In this document: positions 44,475 to 53,400 of the stretch, in pieces
Layout of the letters: each line of letters opens with the position of its first letter
Numbering within the stretch: the stretch's first letter is position 1
DNA from: Halegenticoccus soli
Lineage (GTDB): Archaea > Halobacteriota > Halobacteria > Halobacteriales > Haloferacaceae
Direction: 5' to 3'
Length of the DNA: 64,000 nucleotides
NCBI RefSeq assembly: GCF_002844195.1
Contig: NZ_PEND01000004.1
Coordinates: 434,001 to 498,000, forward strand
The notes under the pieces: model-generated
Told to the model about the DNA's origin: nothing
What the model saw: the letters and a program-made list of their open reading frames with translations, nothing else
The model's database searches: none
Program-made: the position numbers and the translations under genes

Positions 44475-45766
44475 CGGTTCGCGGCCTCCGGCGCGAGTCC
44501 CGAGGAGATCGAAACCAGTTCCTCGGCCGGCGACGCCGGGAACGGATTCTCGAACTGATCCCAGTCGGCGCTCATTTCCTCGTCGGTCAGGAGGCACTCG
44601 TCGAGCGTAGCGACGAGCGCGTCCGCGTCCAGGTCCCGTCCGATGAACACGAGCTTGATCTCGCGGTCGCCCCACGTCTCGTCCCAGTGCACGTCGGGCT
44701 GGGCCCGGCGGTAGGCGTCGCGCTGGCGTTCGGGCAGGCTCGCCACCCAGCGGCCGTTGACGTCGACGCGCACCTGCGCGCCCGCCTGACCCAGGTTCAG
44801 CGCCTGCCGCTCGCGGCCGGCGACCCACACGAGCCCCTTCGAGCGGAGCGGGCCCGTTGGGAAGCCGGACAGCCACTCGACGAACCGCTCCGGGTGGAAG
44901 GGCCGGTGCCGCTCGTACACGAACGAGTCGACGCCGTACTCCTCTGGCGGATGGAGGTGGTCGTGGTCGTGATCGTGACCGTGTTCATATCCGTCGCTGA
45001 GGCCGTGACCCGTGTCCCCCTCCGCGCCGCGTTCCTCGTCGGCCTCGTGCCGTTCGAGCGCCCGCTTCCAGCCGGCCGACTTGCGCGCGATCTCGGCGTC
45101 GAACCGACCCGTGTCGATGATCAGCTCGGGGTCGACCTCCCCGAACGTCGTCCACGCGAGGCGGGCGTTCGGCTGGAGCGACCGCAGGAGCCGCCCGACC
45201 TCCGCCGCGTCCTCGTCCCCGACGAGGTCGCGCTTATTGACGAGGAGTACGTCACAGAACTCCACCTGTTCGACCAGCAGGTCGGACAGCGGGCGCGTCC
45301 CGTCACCGTCGGGACCGACCCGCTCGGGGTCGCGGGAGGCGAACGCCCGGAGGAACCGCGGCGCGTCCACCACCGTCACGGTCGTGTCGAGGCGGTACCG
45401 GTCCGCCGCCGGACCGCGGCCGGCGAACACCTGCGCGATCGGCGCGGGCTCGCCGATTCCGGACGCCTCGACGAGGAGGTAGTCGAACTCGTACTCCCGG
45501 GCGAGCCGGACGACTTCGTTCCGGAGCTCGCCCCGCAGGCCGCAGCAGATGCACCCGTTCGAGAGCGCGGCCACGGCGCTCTCCCCGCCCGAGAGCGTCG
45601 TCCGCCGCTCGACGAGGTCGGCGTCGACGTTCACCTCGCCCATGTCGTTCACCGCGACCGCGACGTCGCGGCCGTCGTCCGCCGAGAGGAGGCGGTTGAG
45701 CGTCGTCGTCTTCCCCACGCCGAGGCTCCCGCTCAGTATCGTCACCGGAATGCGTTCGCCGGTCAT
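44471..45766 (-). CDS. COG0523 (CobW/ZNG1-type) GTPase metallochaperone 1
   Basis: P-loop GTPase of the G3E family, 431 residues. Walker A is SGSLGVGKTTTLNRLL. The signature metal site is SNGCICCGLRGEL (CxCC). VEASGIGEP is switch II-like, and LLVNKRDLV is the base-specificity motif. An insert near residue 265 is His-rich (HGHDHDHDHLHPP), a likely metal buffer. The CobW_C domain follows, with SFVYERHRPFHPERF. Family members deliver Zn2+, Co2+ or Ni2+ to target proteins. It is tandem with a paralogue upstream, overlapping by four bases. Confidence 0.92.
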   Translation of the reverse strand: MTGERIPVTILSGSLGVGKTTTLNRLLSADDGRDVAVAVNDMGEVNVDADLVERRTTLSGGESAVAALSNGCICCGLRGELRNEVVRLAREYEFDYLLVEASGIGEPAPIAQVFAGRGPAADRYRLDTTVTVVDAPRFLRAFASRDPERVGPDGDGTRPLSDLLVEQVEFCDVLLVNKRDLVGDEDAAEVGRLLRSLQPNARLAWTTFGEVDPELIIDTGRFDAEIARKSAGWKRALERHEADEERGAEGDTGHGLSDGYEHGHDHDHDHLHPPEEYGVDSFVYERHRPFHPERFVEWLSGFPTGPLRSKGLVWVAGRERQALNLGQAGAQVRVDVNGRWVASLPERQRDAYRRAQPDVHWDETWGDREIKLVFIGRDLDADALVATLDECLLTDEEMSADWDQFENPFPASPAEELVSISSGLAPEAANR

Positions 45767-47013
45767 AGTTCGATCGAACCCGTCCGGTCGTCCGCGTCCG
45801 CGAGCGCCATCTCCCGCTGACCCTCCGGTGAAAATGGATCGGGGAACGCCCCCCAGTCGGCGTCCATCTCCTCGTCGGTCAGGAGACAGTCGTCGAGCGC
45901 GGACGCGAGCCCCTTTTCGTCCACGTCCCGGCCGATGAACACGAGTTGGACGCCCCTGTCGCCCCACTCGTCGTCCCAGTCCTCCTCGATACCCGGCCGC
46001 GCGGCGAAGTACCGCTTTTGTTCTTCCGGGGGGAGCGTGGCGAGCCAGGTGCCGGCGGGACCCGCTCGGACCGACTGCCCGGCCTTGTCGAGCCCCATGG
46101 CGACGTCCTCGCGGCCCGCCGCCCAGAAGAACCCCTTCGCGCGAATCACGCCGTCCGGCAGGTCGCGGAGGAGGTCGGCGATCCGCTCCGGGTGGAACGG
46201 TCGGTCGCGGTCGTAGACGAAGGAGACGACGCCGTGCTCCGCCGCGGCGTCCTCGTGGTGGTGACCCTCCTGGAGCTCGCGCTTCCAGCCGGCCGACTGG
46301 CTCGCGCGGGCGAAGTCGAACCGCCCCGTGCCGAGGATCTCGTCCGGGTCGACCGCGCCGTGCTCCGCGCGGAGGATCTTCGCGCGCGACTGCAGCGCCC
46401 GGAGGGTCGCCTCGATCGTCTCCAGCTCCTCGTCGGGGACGAGATCGCACTTGTTGAGCACGAGCACGTCGCAGAACTCGATCTGGTCCACGAAAACCTC
46501 CTCCGGGACGCGCGCGTCGTCTGGGGCCACCGCCGCGTCAGTCAGCGCCCGCCCCGAGTCGAATCCGCGCCAGAAGCTGTGAGCGTCGACGACGCTCACC
46601 ATCGTGTCCAGTTCGTAGACGCCGGTCGGGTCGAACTCGGCGTCCTCGAACCCGCGCGCGAACGTCTGTGCGACCGGGATCGGCTCGCTGATGCCCGACG
46701 ACTCGACGAGGAGGTAATCGAAGTCGCGCCGCTCCGCCAGCCGGCCGACTTCGTCGAGCATGTCGCCGCGGAGTCGACAGCAGATGCACCCGTTCGAGAG
46801 CTCGATGATCTCCTCGTCCTCCTGGGAGAGCTCCGACTCGCGCTCGACGAGGTCGGCGTCGACGTTCACCTCGCCCATGTCGTTGACGACGACGGCCGCG
46901 TCGAGCCGACGCTCCGCGTTCAGCACGTGGTTCAGGAGGGTCGTTTTACCGGCTCCGAGAGCGCCGCTCAGGACCGTAACCGGGGTCGGATCGGTGCTGG
47001 ATCGCATGCTCAT
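45763..47013 (-). CDS. COG0523 (CobW/ZNG1-type) GTPase metallochaperone 2
   Basis: Paralogue of the preceding GTPase, 416 residues. Walker A is SGALGAGKTTLLNHVL, the CxCC site is SNGCICCRLRGDM, VESSGISEP corresponds to switch II, and VLNKCDLV binds the base. The His insert is short (QEGHHHEDAAAEHG). CobW_C ends with the same LVFIGRD and CLLTDEEMDADW signature as the sister protein. It is the first gene of the cobW2-cobW1-mog-cbiL operon. The start is ATG 47013 or 47007. A TATA element (TTATTAAATA on -, 47031-47040) lies 27 bases upstream next to the palindrome at 47037-47050. Confidence 0.92.
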   Translation of the reverse strand: MSMRSSTDPTPVTVLSGALGAGKTTLLNHVLNAERRLDAAVVVNDMGEVNVDADLVERESELSQEDEEIIELSNGCICCRLRGDMLDEVGRLAERRDFDYLLVESSGISEPIPVAQTFARGFEDAEFDPTGVYELDTMVSVVDAHSFWRGFDSGRALTDAAVAPDDARVPEEVFVDQIEFCDVLVLNKCDLVPDEELETIEATLRALQSRAKILRAEHGAVDPDEILGTGRFDFARASQSAGWKRELQEGHHHEDAAAEHGVVSFVYDRDRPFHPERIADLLRDLPDGVIRAKGFFWAAGREDVAMGLDKAGQSVRAGPAGTWLATLPPEEQKRYFAARPGIEEDWDDEWGDRGVQLVFIGRDVDEKGLASALDDCLLTDEEMDADWGAFPDPFSPEGQREMALADADDRTGSIEL

Positions 47014-47336
47014 TGTTATAGATGAAGAAATATTTAATAATAATTATTATCCAGTTGGCCCTTCAGGACATTTTTCTGGTGTGATATATGTGATAATCAT
47101 TATTTATCCTTCGAATCGCGCGTCGCCGAGAAATATCGGGAGAAAATCATTTCGGCGCGCCCTCCGAGAGTCGTCCGCCCGAATCGCGGTTGTGATCGAG
47201 GGCCGGCGTCGGGATACCGTGGCGAGGTCGTCGTGAATTTCTCGAACCGGAGATAGTGCCGACGCCGGACATAGTGTCAATTAACCAAGTGTTTTTGGTC
47301 GTGGAGTTCCTTCTCTTCTCCGCGTCGTGTCTAACC
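47014..47336. promoter_or_regulatory. AT-rich divergent control region upstream of the cobW operon
   Basis: 323 bases without genes between cobW2 (-) and the DUF7282 gene (+). 47015-47110 is strikingly AT-rich against a very GC-rich background. It contains a perfect 14-base palindrome ATAATAATTATTAT (47037-47050), overlapping or next to the cobW2 TATA box, and a second inverted repeat ATAAT-C-ATTAT (47093-47103). A and T-rich palindromes of this kind are typical of metal-regulator operators. The right half is ordinary sequence, with a possible TATA near 47285-47300. Confidence 0.55.
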
Positions 47337-48314
47337 ATGAACAAGAGTAACGATAGTCGAGACGGTCGCGGTACGGAAGGAACCGGAACGGTCGACGAGC
47401 CCGTCGACTTCGGCCTCTCGCGGCGGGGGTTCCTCTCCGCGTCGGCGGTCGGCGTCGGCGCGCTCGGGCTGTCAGCCGTCGCTTCCCCCGCGGCGGCGCA
47501 GGGGGGTGACGGCAACGGCGAATCGGAGCCGTTCTCCGTCGTCGAGTTCACGAACCAACCGCTCGACGGACGATCCGTCGTCGTGGACGCCGCCCTGCTC
47601 TCCGAGGGCGGCTTCGTCACGATCCACGACGCCGGCCTGTTCGAGGGCGACGCGATCGGGAGCGTCGTCGGCGTCTCGGAGTTCCTCGACCCCGGCGTCC
47701 ACTACCTCGTGGAGGTGGAACTGACCGACGGCGCCGACCTGAGCGAGGGCCAGCCGCTCGTCGCGATGCCGCACCTCGACACCAACGGGAACGAGCGGTA
47801 CGACTTCGTCGAGACGGAGGGTCAGGAGGACGGCCCGTACGTCGAAGCCGGCCAGGCCGTCGTCGACCTCGCGCTGGTCGGCGCCGACGAGGACGGGACG
47901 GACCAGTTTGCGACGCTGGAGTTCTCGAACCAGCCCACGAACGGGTCGTCCGTCGTCGTGGACGCGGTCGCCCTGTCGGACGGCGGGTTCGTCGCCGTCC
48001 ACGACGCGAGCCTCCTCGAAGGGGACGTGATCGGGAGCGTCGTCGGCGTCTCGGAGTTCCTCGAACCGGGAATCCACTCCGGGGTGCAGGTGCCGCTGTT
48101 CGACGTGCCGGGCGCGAACTTCGGGACGCAGACGCTCGAAGGGACGCAGCCGCTCATCCCCATGCCGCACCTCGACACCAACGGGAACGAGCGGTACGAC
48201 TTCGTCGAGACGGAGGGCCAGGAGGACGGTCCATACGTCGAGGCCGGCCAGGCCGTCGTCGACCTCGGATTCGCGACGGTCGCCGGCGGCGACGGCGGAA
48301 ACGGCGGTTCCTGA
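47337..48314 (+). CDS. Tat-exported protein with two DUF7282-type repeats
   Basis: A 325-residue secreted protein. The Tat signal is SRRGFLSASAVGVGALGLSAVASPAAA (about residues 24-50). Two homologous repeats of about 125-130 residues follow, each beginning with a strand (VVEFTNQPLDGRSVVVDAA, TLEFSNQPTNGSSVVVDAV). Each contains EGGFVTIHDA or DGGFVAVHDA, then GDAIGSVVGVSEFL or GDVIGSVVGVSEFL, and ends MPHLDTNGNERYDFVETEG. The fold is probably a cell-surface beta-sandwich; the function is unknown. Start ATG 47337 was chosen because it yields a proper Tat n-region. The two repeats carry a 106-base near-identical stretch. Confidence 0.82.
   Translation: MNKSNDSRDGRGTEGTGTVDEPVDFGLSRRGFLSASAVGVGALGLSAVASPAAAQGGDGNGESEPFSVVEFTNQPLDGRSVVVDAALLSEGGFVTIHDAGLFEGDAIGSVVGVSEFLDPGVHYLVEVELTDGADLSEGQPLVAMPHLDTNGNERYDFVETEGQEDGPYVEAGQAVVDLALVGADEDGTDQFATLEFSNQPTNGSSVVVDAVALSDGGFVAVHDASLLEGDVIGSVVGVSEFLEPGIHSGVQVPLFDVPGANFGTQTLEGTQPLIPMPHLDTNGNERYDFVETEGQEDGPYVEAGQAVVDLGFATVAGGDGGNGGS
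47766..47871 (+). repeat. Direct repeat copy 1 (106 bp) in the DUF7282-type gene
   Basis: 96% identical (four differences in 106 bases by eye) to 48162-48267, offset 396 bases, which is 132 codons in frame. It encodes the C-terminal part of repeat 1. Confidence 0.85.
48162..48267 (+). repeat. Direct repeat copy 2 (106 bp) in the DUF7282-type gene
   Basis: Second copy of the unit at 47766-47871. The flanking parts of the two protein repeats have diverged much more, which suggests recent gene conversion or slippage confined to this segment. Confidence 0.85.
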
Positions 48315-48419
48315 ACGCCGATCGCTCGCGCTCGCGTTTCGCTCGGGTCGAGGGGTCCCCGGTCGACGACGCCCGGCACGTCGCTCGGCGGCACTCGCGG
48401 CGCGCCGGTCGTCGGGAAC

Positions 48420-50405
48420 CTATTCGTTCCCGTGCTCCCGAATTCTCCCGACGAGCCGGCGCGCCGCGTTTCTGAACCGGTACAGCGCGCCGCCGGTACC
48501 GGCGATCCCGACCGCGCCGAGCGCCCCGGAGTTGGCGCCGAGGACGACGTTCTCCTCGGTCGTCTCGGGCGCGGGCGTCCAGGTCTCGCCGCCGTCGAGG
48601 CTGTACTCGACCGGTCCGAAGGTGTACCGCCTCGAGGCGTCGAACCCGGAGGGTGCCTCGGCGAAGTACGTCAGCGTGTCGCCGCGGACGGGGCGGTCGA
48701 ACTCGACGCGCGTCGTTCCGCCCGCGGTTTCGGTGCTCACGCCCCCGCCGACGACCGTCCACTCGCTCGGCAGCCGATCGCGGACGCGGACGGGACGATC
48801 CGCCGCGACCGCGACGTCGACGCGGTTCGTCTGCCCGGCGACGAACGCCGACCCGTCGTCCTCGCGCTCCGCGATCACGTCCGCGCGCCGCCCGGTTTCG
48901 AACGGGACGTGCTCGTGGCGGATCGCGTAGACGCCCGAGTTGATGTCCGAGGCGAACGTGACGCCGCCGCGCTCGACGGCCGCCCACGTGAACGGCGCGG
49001 CGGTGTTCAGCCCCTCCATCTTCGACTCCTCCGGGACGTCCCGGTGCGGCAGGTAGTAGCCCTCCTCGTCGAGTTCCCAGCGGTCCCCCGTGCGGTCGAT
49101 CCGGAGGTAGCGCACGCCGCCGTGGTAGTGGGCGAGGTGGACCCACCCGCCCGCGGCCACGTCGAAGTTGTGCGGGCTGAGCGTGAAGTCGTCGAACGTC
49201 GCCTCCGACCGCCACTCCCAGACGTCGAGTTCGGCGAGGTTCGGCGACCCGTCGTAGCCGTCGTCGAGGCCGTCGGCGTCGAGGAGGTGGATCGTCCCGG
49301 TCGTCCCGTCGGCCCGACTCGGCGTCTCCTGGCCCGCCACGACGATCCGCTTGTCGCGGGTGAGCGCCGGTGCCGGTTCGGCGTAGTGGGCCGCGCCCAT
49401 TTCGAACCGACCGATCTCCTCGACGTCCGTCGGATCCGAGAGGTCCAGCACGCGCAGACCCGCGTCCCAGTACGACAGGTAGCCGTACGGCCTCCCCGTC
49501 CGCGGGTCGTCCTGGACGACGATGTCGTGGACGTACGCGAGGCCGCCGTCGAGGTCCCCGTCGGCCAGATTCCCGTCCGGCGTCCACTTGTTGACGGGGA
49601 CCAACGCGCCCGTCGTCCGGTCGAACTCCAGCACGTACAACCCCGCGGTTCCGTCGTTCAGGTCCTTCACCGCGAAGACGTACTCGCCGCCGTCGATCCG
49701 GTGGTAGCAGGCGTTGTGCACGCCGGTCGTCCAGCCGTCGTACGAGCCGACGACGCGGGGGGCGTCGGGGTCCGAAACGTCGACGGCGACGACGGCCCCG
49801 GCGCTCGGGCTCGCGGACTCGCCCTCGACCCCCGGCGTCGGGTCCGTCTCCTCGAACAGCGCCGTGTAGGGCTGTTTCGACAGGAAGACGTAGTCGCCGT
49901 CGTCGCTGACTTTGACGTCCATCACCGCCGACGCGGGGTTGTCGTTTCGGACGAACGAGCGAACCCGGAGCTCGGCGTCCCTGAGCTCAGAAAGCGTCCG
50001 CGCGCCGTTGAACTCGCTCACGTCGAGGATCGCCATCCCGCGGTCGTTCGTCGGGTCGTCCGACGAGAAGATCCCGACGTAGGCGTAGTCGCCGACCGCC
50101 CGGATCTCCGTGATCGCCCCGTAGTGCGGTTCGTCGGGGCGCCCCGACTCGCTCGACGGGCCCGCGCCGCCGAGGCTGTGGTAGTCGAGGAGCTCCGTTC
50201 CCTCGGCGCGCCGGTGCTGGTTCGGGTCCGAGTGGTCGTGGTCGCCTCCGCCGGCCGATGCGTCGCCGTCGTCGCCGAACCGGTGCGCGCTCGCCGTCCC
50301 CGCCCCGAGGGTCGCAGCGCCGCCGGCGACGGCGGCCGCGCGGACGAACCCGCGCCTGCTCACCCGCCGTCGAGCCCCCGCCCCGGATCGGCGGTCGGCG
50401 CTCAC
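48420..50405 (-). CDS. Tat-exported LVIVD-type beta-propeller protein with shared C-terminal module
   Basis: A 661-residue secreted protein. The Tat signal is SRRGFVRAAAVAGGAATLGAGTASA. A His/Asp-rich linker (GGGDHDHSDPNQHRR) follows. A propeller of repeated blades runs from about 80 to 510 (VGDYAYVGIFSSDD, MDVKVSDDGDYVFLSKQ, GYLSYWDAGLRVLDLSDPTDVEEIGRF), as in LVIVD proteins. Residues about 535-640 form the module REDDGSAFVAGQTNRVDVAV to YTFGPVEYSLDGGETWTP. It ends in a hydrophobic stretch and basic tail (ALGAVGIAGTGGALYRFRNAARRLVGRIRE), a probable membrane anchor. The GTG start at 50405 overlaps the M14 gene stop by four bases. Confidence 0.82.
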   Translation of the reverse strand: MSADRRSGAGARRRVSRRGFVRAAAVAGGAATLGAGTASAHRFGDDGDASAGGGDHDHSDPNQHRRAEGTELLDYHSLGGAGPSSESGRPDEPHYGAITEIRAVGDYAYVGIFSSDDPTNDRGMAILDVSEFNGARTLSELRDAELRVRSFVRNDNPASAVMDVKVSDDGDYVFLSKQPYTALFEETDPTPGVEGESASPSAGAVVAVDVSDPDAPRVVGSYDGWTTGVHNACYHRIDGGEYVFAVKDLNDGTAGLYVLEFDRTTGALVPVNKWTPDGNLADGDLDGGLAYVHDIVVQDDPRTGRPYGYLSYWDAGLRVLDLSDPTDVEEIGRFEMGAAHYAEPAPALTRDKRIVVAGQETPSRADGTTGTIHLLDADGLDDGYDGSPNLAELDVWEWRSEATFDDFTLSPHNFDVAAGGWVHLAHYHGGVRYLRIDRTGDRWELDEEGYYLPHRDVPEESKMEGLNTAAPFTWAAVERGGVTFASDINSGVYAIRHEHVPFETGRRADVIAEREDDGSAFVAGQTNRVDVAVAADRPVRVRDRLPSEWTVVGGGVSTETAGGTTRVEFDRPVRGDTLTYFAEAPSGFDASRRYTFGPVEYSLDGGETWTPAPETTEENVVLGANSGALGAVGIAGTGGALYRFRNAARRLVGRIREHGNE

Positions 50406-53400
50406 GTGCTCACCCCGGCGACCGCGTTCTCGTCCTCCGTCCCGTCGACGGGTGTCCACCGGTCGCCGTCGACGGAGACCTCGACCGGGCCGAACTCGTA
50501 CACGTTCGTCTCGGTCAGCCCCTCCGGGGTCTCGACGAGATACGAGTACCGCGCCGTCTCGTCGGCCGCCGCCGTCCCGAAGTAGACGTACTGGACGTCG
50601 CCCGCGTCCTCGATGCGCGTCACGTCGTCGGAGTGCTCGGTCAGGACGGTCCACTCCGCCGGCACGGCGTCGCGGACGGCCGCGTCCAGCGACGGCGTCA
50701 CGGCCAGCTCGACGCGGTTCGTCTGTCCGCCGGTGAACGTCGAGCCGTCGTCCTCGCGGGAGCCGTCGACCGTGAACGGCGGCTCTTCGCCCTCGACTTC
50801 GAACGGGCCGCCGCCGAACGCGCGCTCGCCGTCCGCGGTCCGGCGCACCTGCCGGAACCCGAGCGCGTTCGTCAGCGCCAGGTAGCCGAGGAACGACGTC
50901 GTGTAGTCGAGCAGGCCGAACGGGTGGAGGTTCGCCTGCGACGCGGGCGGCAGGAGGCCCCCGATCACGTGAATGCCGGTGCCGTCGCTCTCGCTCCGGG
51001 TGAGGGATCCGGCGGAGACCGCCCCGCCCGTCGTGGCGGCGATCGACGGCACCGCGTCGCCGGACGCCGCCGCGAGCCTGAACGCCTCCTCGTCGACGAC
51101 CGACATCGGGGCCTCGTTGCCCGTCGAGTAGCCGAGGGGCGCGATCTTCCAGAGCGCCTTCTGGACCGGCCGGGCGTCTTCGAGCAGCGGGTGGTCCAGG
51201 TCCTTCTCCCCGAGGTGGGCGACGTAGAACCGCTCTTCGGTCACGTCCCCGGGTGAGACCGCGTTCGCGAGGTCGTTCTCCATCGCCCCGAGGAGCCGGA
51301 CGCCGGCGTCCGTCAGCACGAGGTTCCCGCCGTCCCCGACGAAGGCGTCGAGGGCCGCGACGTACTCGCCGTCGTGCGCGGCGTCGTCGTGGATCAGGAC
51401 CGCGTTGTCGTAGTCGGAGAGCGCGCCCGCCTTCACCTCGTCGACGGTGACTGGATCGACCGCCCCGCCGTCGGCCACGGCGTCGGCGTAGTCCTCGAAG
51501 AAGCGCAGCGGCGTCACCTCGTAGGGCCGCTGTTCGTACCCGAGCGCCTCCTCGGGGTCGGGGTGGGGTCCGGAGGACGCGAGCGTGGCGACCCGCACGT
51601 CGACCTGTTCGGCGGCGTCGATCAGGTTCTCGACGCGGACGGTCCACGTCCCGGCCTCGGGCTCGCGGACGGTCCACTCGGGACCGCTGCAGCACCGCCC
51701 TCCGGCGGCGTGCTCCCCCGCGTCGGGGTCGAACGCTCTCGCCACGTCGCCGCTCGGCGCGACGAGTTCCGTCCGCAGGAGCGCCTCGTGGGCGTGGACG
51801 TGGACCGAGAGGGTGTGGAGCCCCCCGGCGACCTCGAACGCCGTCGAGAGCGCTCCGAGGGCCTCGACGCGCTCGGACTGCACCGACGCGCTCGTCGTCG
51901 TCTCGGTCTCCGCGCCGGGGAACGTCGCCTCGATCTCGTACTCCGAGGCCGCGTTCGCCCAGGTCTCGACGACGAACGCGTACTCGCCCTCCGCGTCGAG
52001 GCTCGTCGCGATCGTCTCGGGGTTGTTCGCCGTCTCGGCCGCCGCGATCCGGTCGCCCGCGGGGTCCTCCAGGTAGAATTCGAGGTCCTGCCCGTCGGGC
52101 GTCCACGACAGCGACGCCTCGACGCGGGTCGGCGGCTCGGCGAACTGATCCGTGTGGAACGTGTGCTCCGCTCGCTCCTCGGCCCCCGTGACGCCGGGGC
52201 CGATGAGCCCGCCGTAGGTGAACGTCGGCCCGTCGCTCGACGCGAACGAGAGGTCCTCCGAGGAGCGGGTGAGCGAGTCGGTGACGACGTAGGCGGTCGA
52301 TTCGCCGCCCGTCTCGACGGCGGCCTCGAACTCGTCGTCGGTGTTCGGCGTGTCGCTGTTCCGCACCGCGAAGTCGGCGATGGTCCGGACGGCCGTCACG
52401 TAGCCCGTCACCTGCATCTCGACGAGTTCGGGGTTGAAGGCGTTCGACCCCGTCATGTGCGAGTAGGCCATCTCGAAGTCCATCGTCGTCATCCCGAGCC
52501 CGCCGAGCTCCTCGGGGTGGGCCATCCAGTCGCCCATCGCCCCCGAGACGGTGTAGCCGATGGTGTCCCAGATGGTGCTGTAGTCGTACGCCTGCTCCGG
52601 GAGCGTGCCGAAGCCGAGCGGTGCGGGGTTGAATCCGCCGGTGATCTCCTCCTGGAAGTCCGCGGCGGTCACCCACGTCGAGAGCGCCTCCTCCAGCGTC
52701 TCGTCGATGACGCGGTTCATCCCGTACAGCTCGTGGAGCGCGCGGACGTCGAACTGGTCCTGGCTTATGAGCCCCAGCACGAACTCCTTCGAGTTGAGCA
52801 TCCCGTGGAGGTCCGCGCCGTAGTTCAGGTTCTCGTAGCCGCGGAAGTGCTCGACGATCGCCAGCGCGTCCGTCACTCGTTCGAGGGATCGGTCGGCGGG
52901 GTCGTCCGGCTCGCCCGGGTAGTGGGCGGGGGAGATCCAGCCCACGGTCGGGTACTGCCGGTTGGTGTCGTACACCCCCGCGTTCCCCCGCTCGTAGAAG
53001 GGGACGACGGGGACGCCCTCGTCCGGGCCGAGCAGCTGCCACCCGCTCTCGTACTGGGGGTGCTTTGCGACCCAGCCGTCGGGGTTCGTGTAGCAGAAGA
53101 TCAGCACGACGTCGTCGAGCAGCCGCTCGATCTCGGGATCCTCGCCCCGGAGCAGGCGCTCGACGTACCGCGAGCCGGCCTCCGCGCCGGCGCGTTCGAG
53201 CCCGTGCAGCGAGAGGCTGTAGAACACCTTCTCCTTCTCGCGGAAGGCGTCGGCGTCGTCGACGTCGTTCGTCACCTCGGCGACGTAGACGCCCTTCGGA
53301 TCGGGCCGCGCGGAGAGCTCGTTGTAGTGCCCGGGGCTCCTCCCGATGGAGTACACCCGGAGGCGGTCGCCGTGCTCCGATTCGAGGCGCTTCAGCCCGT

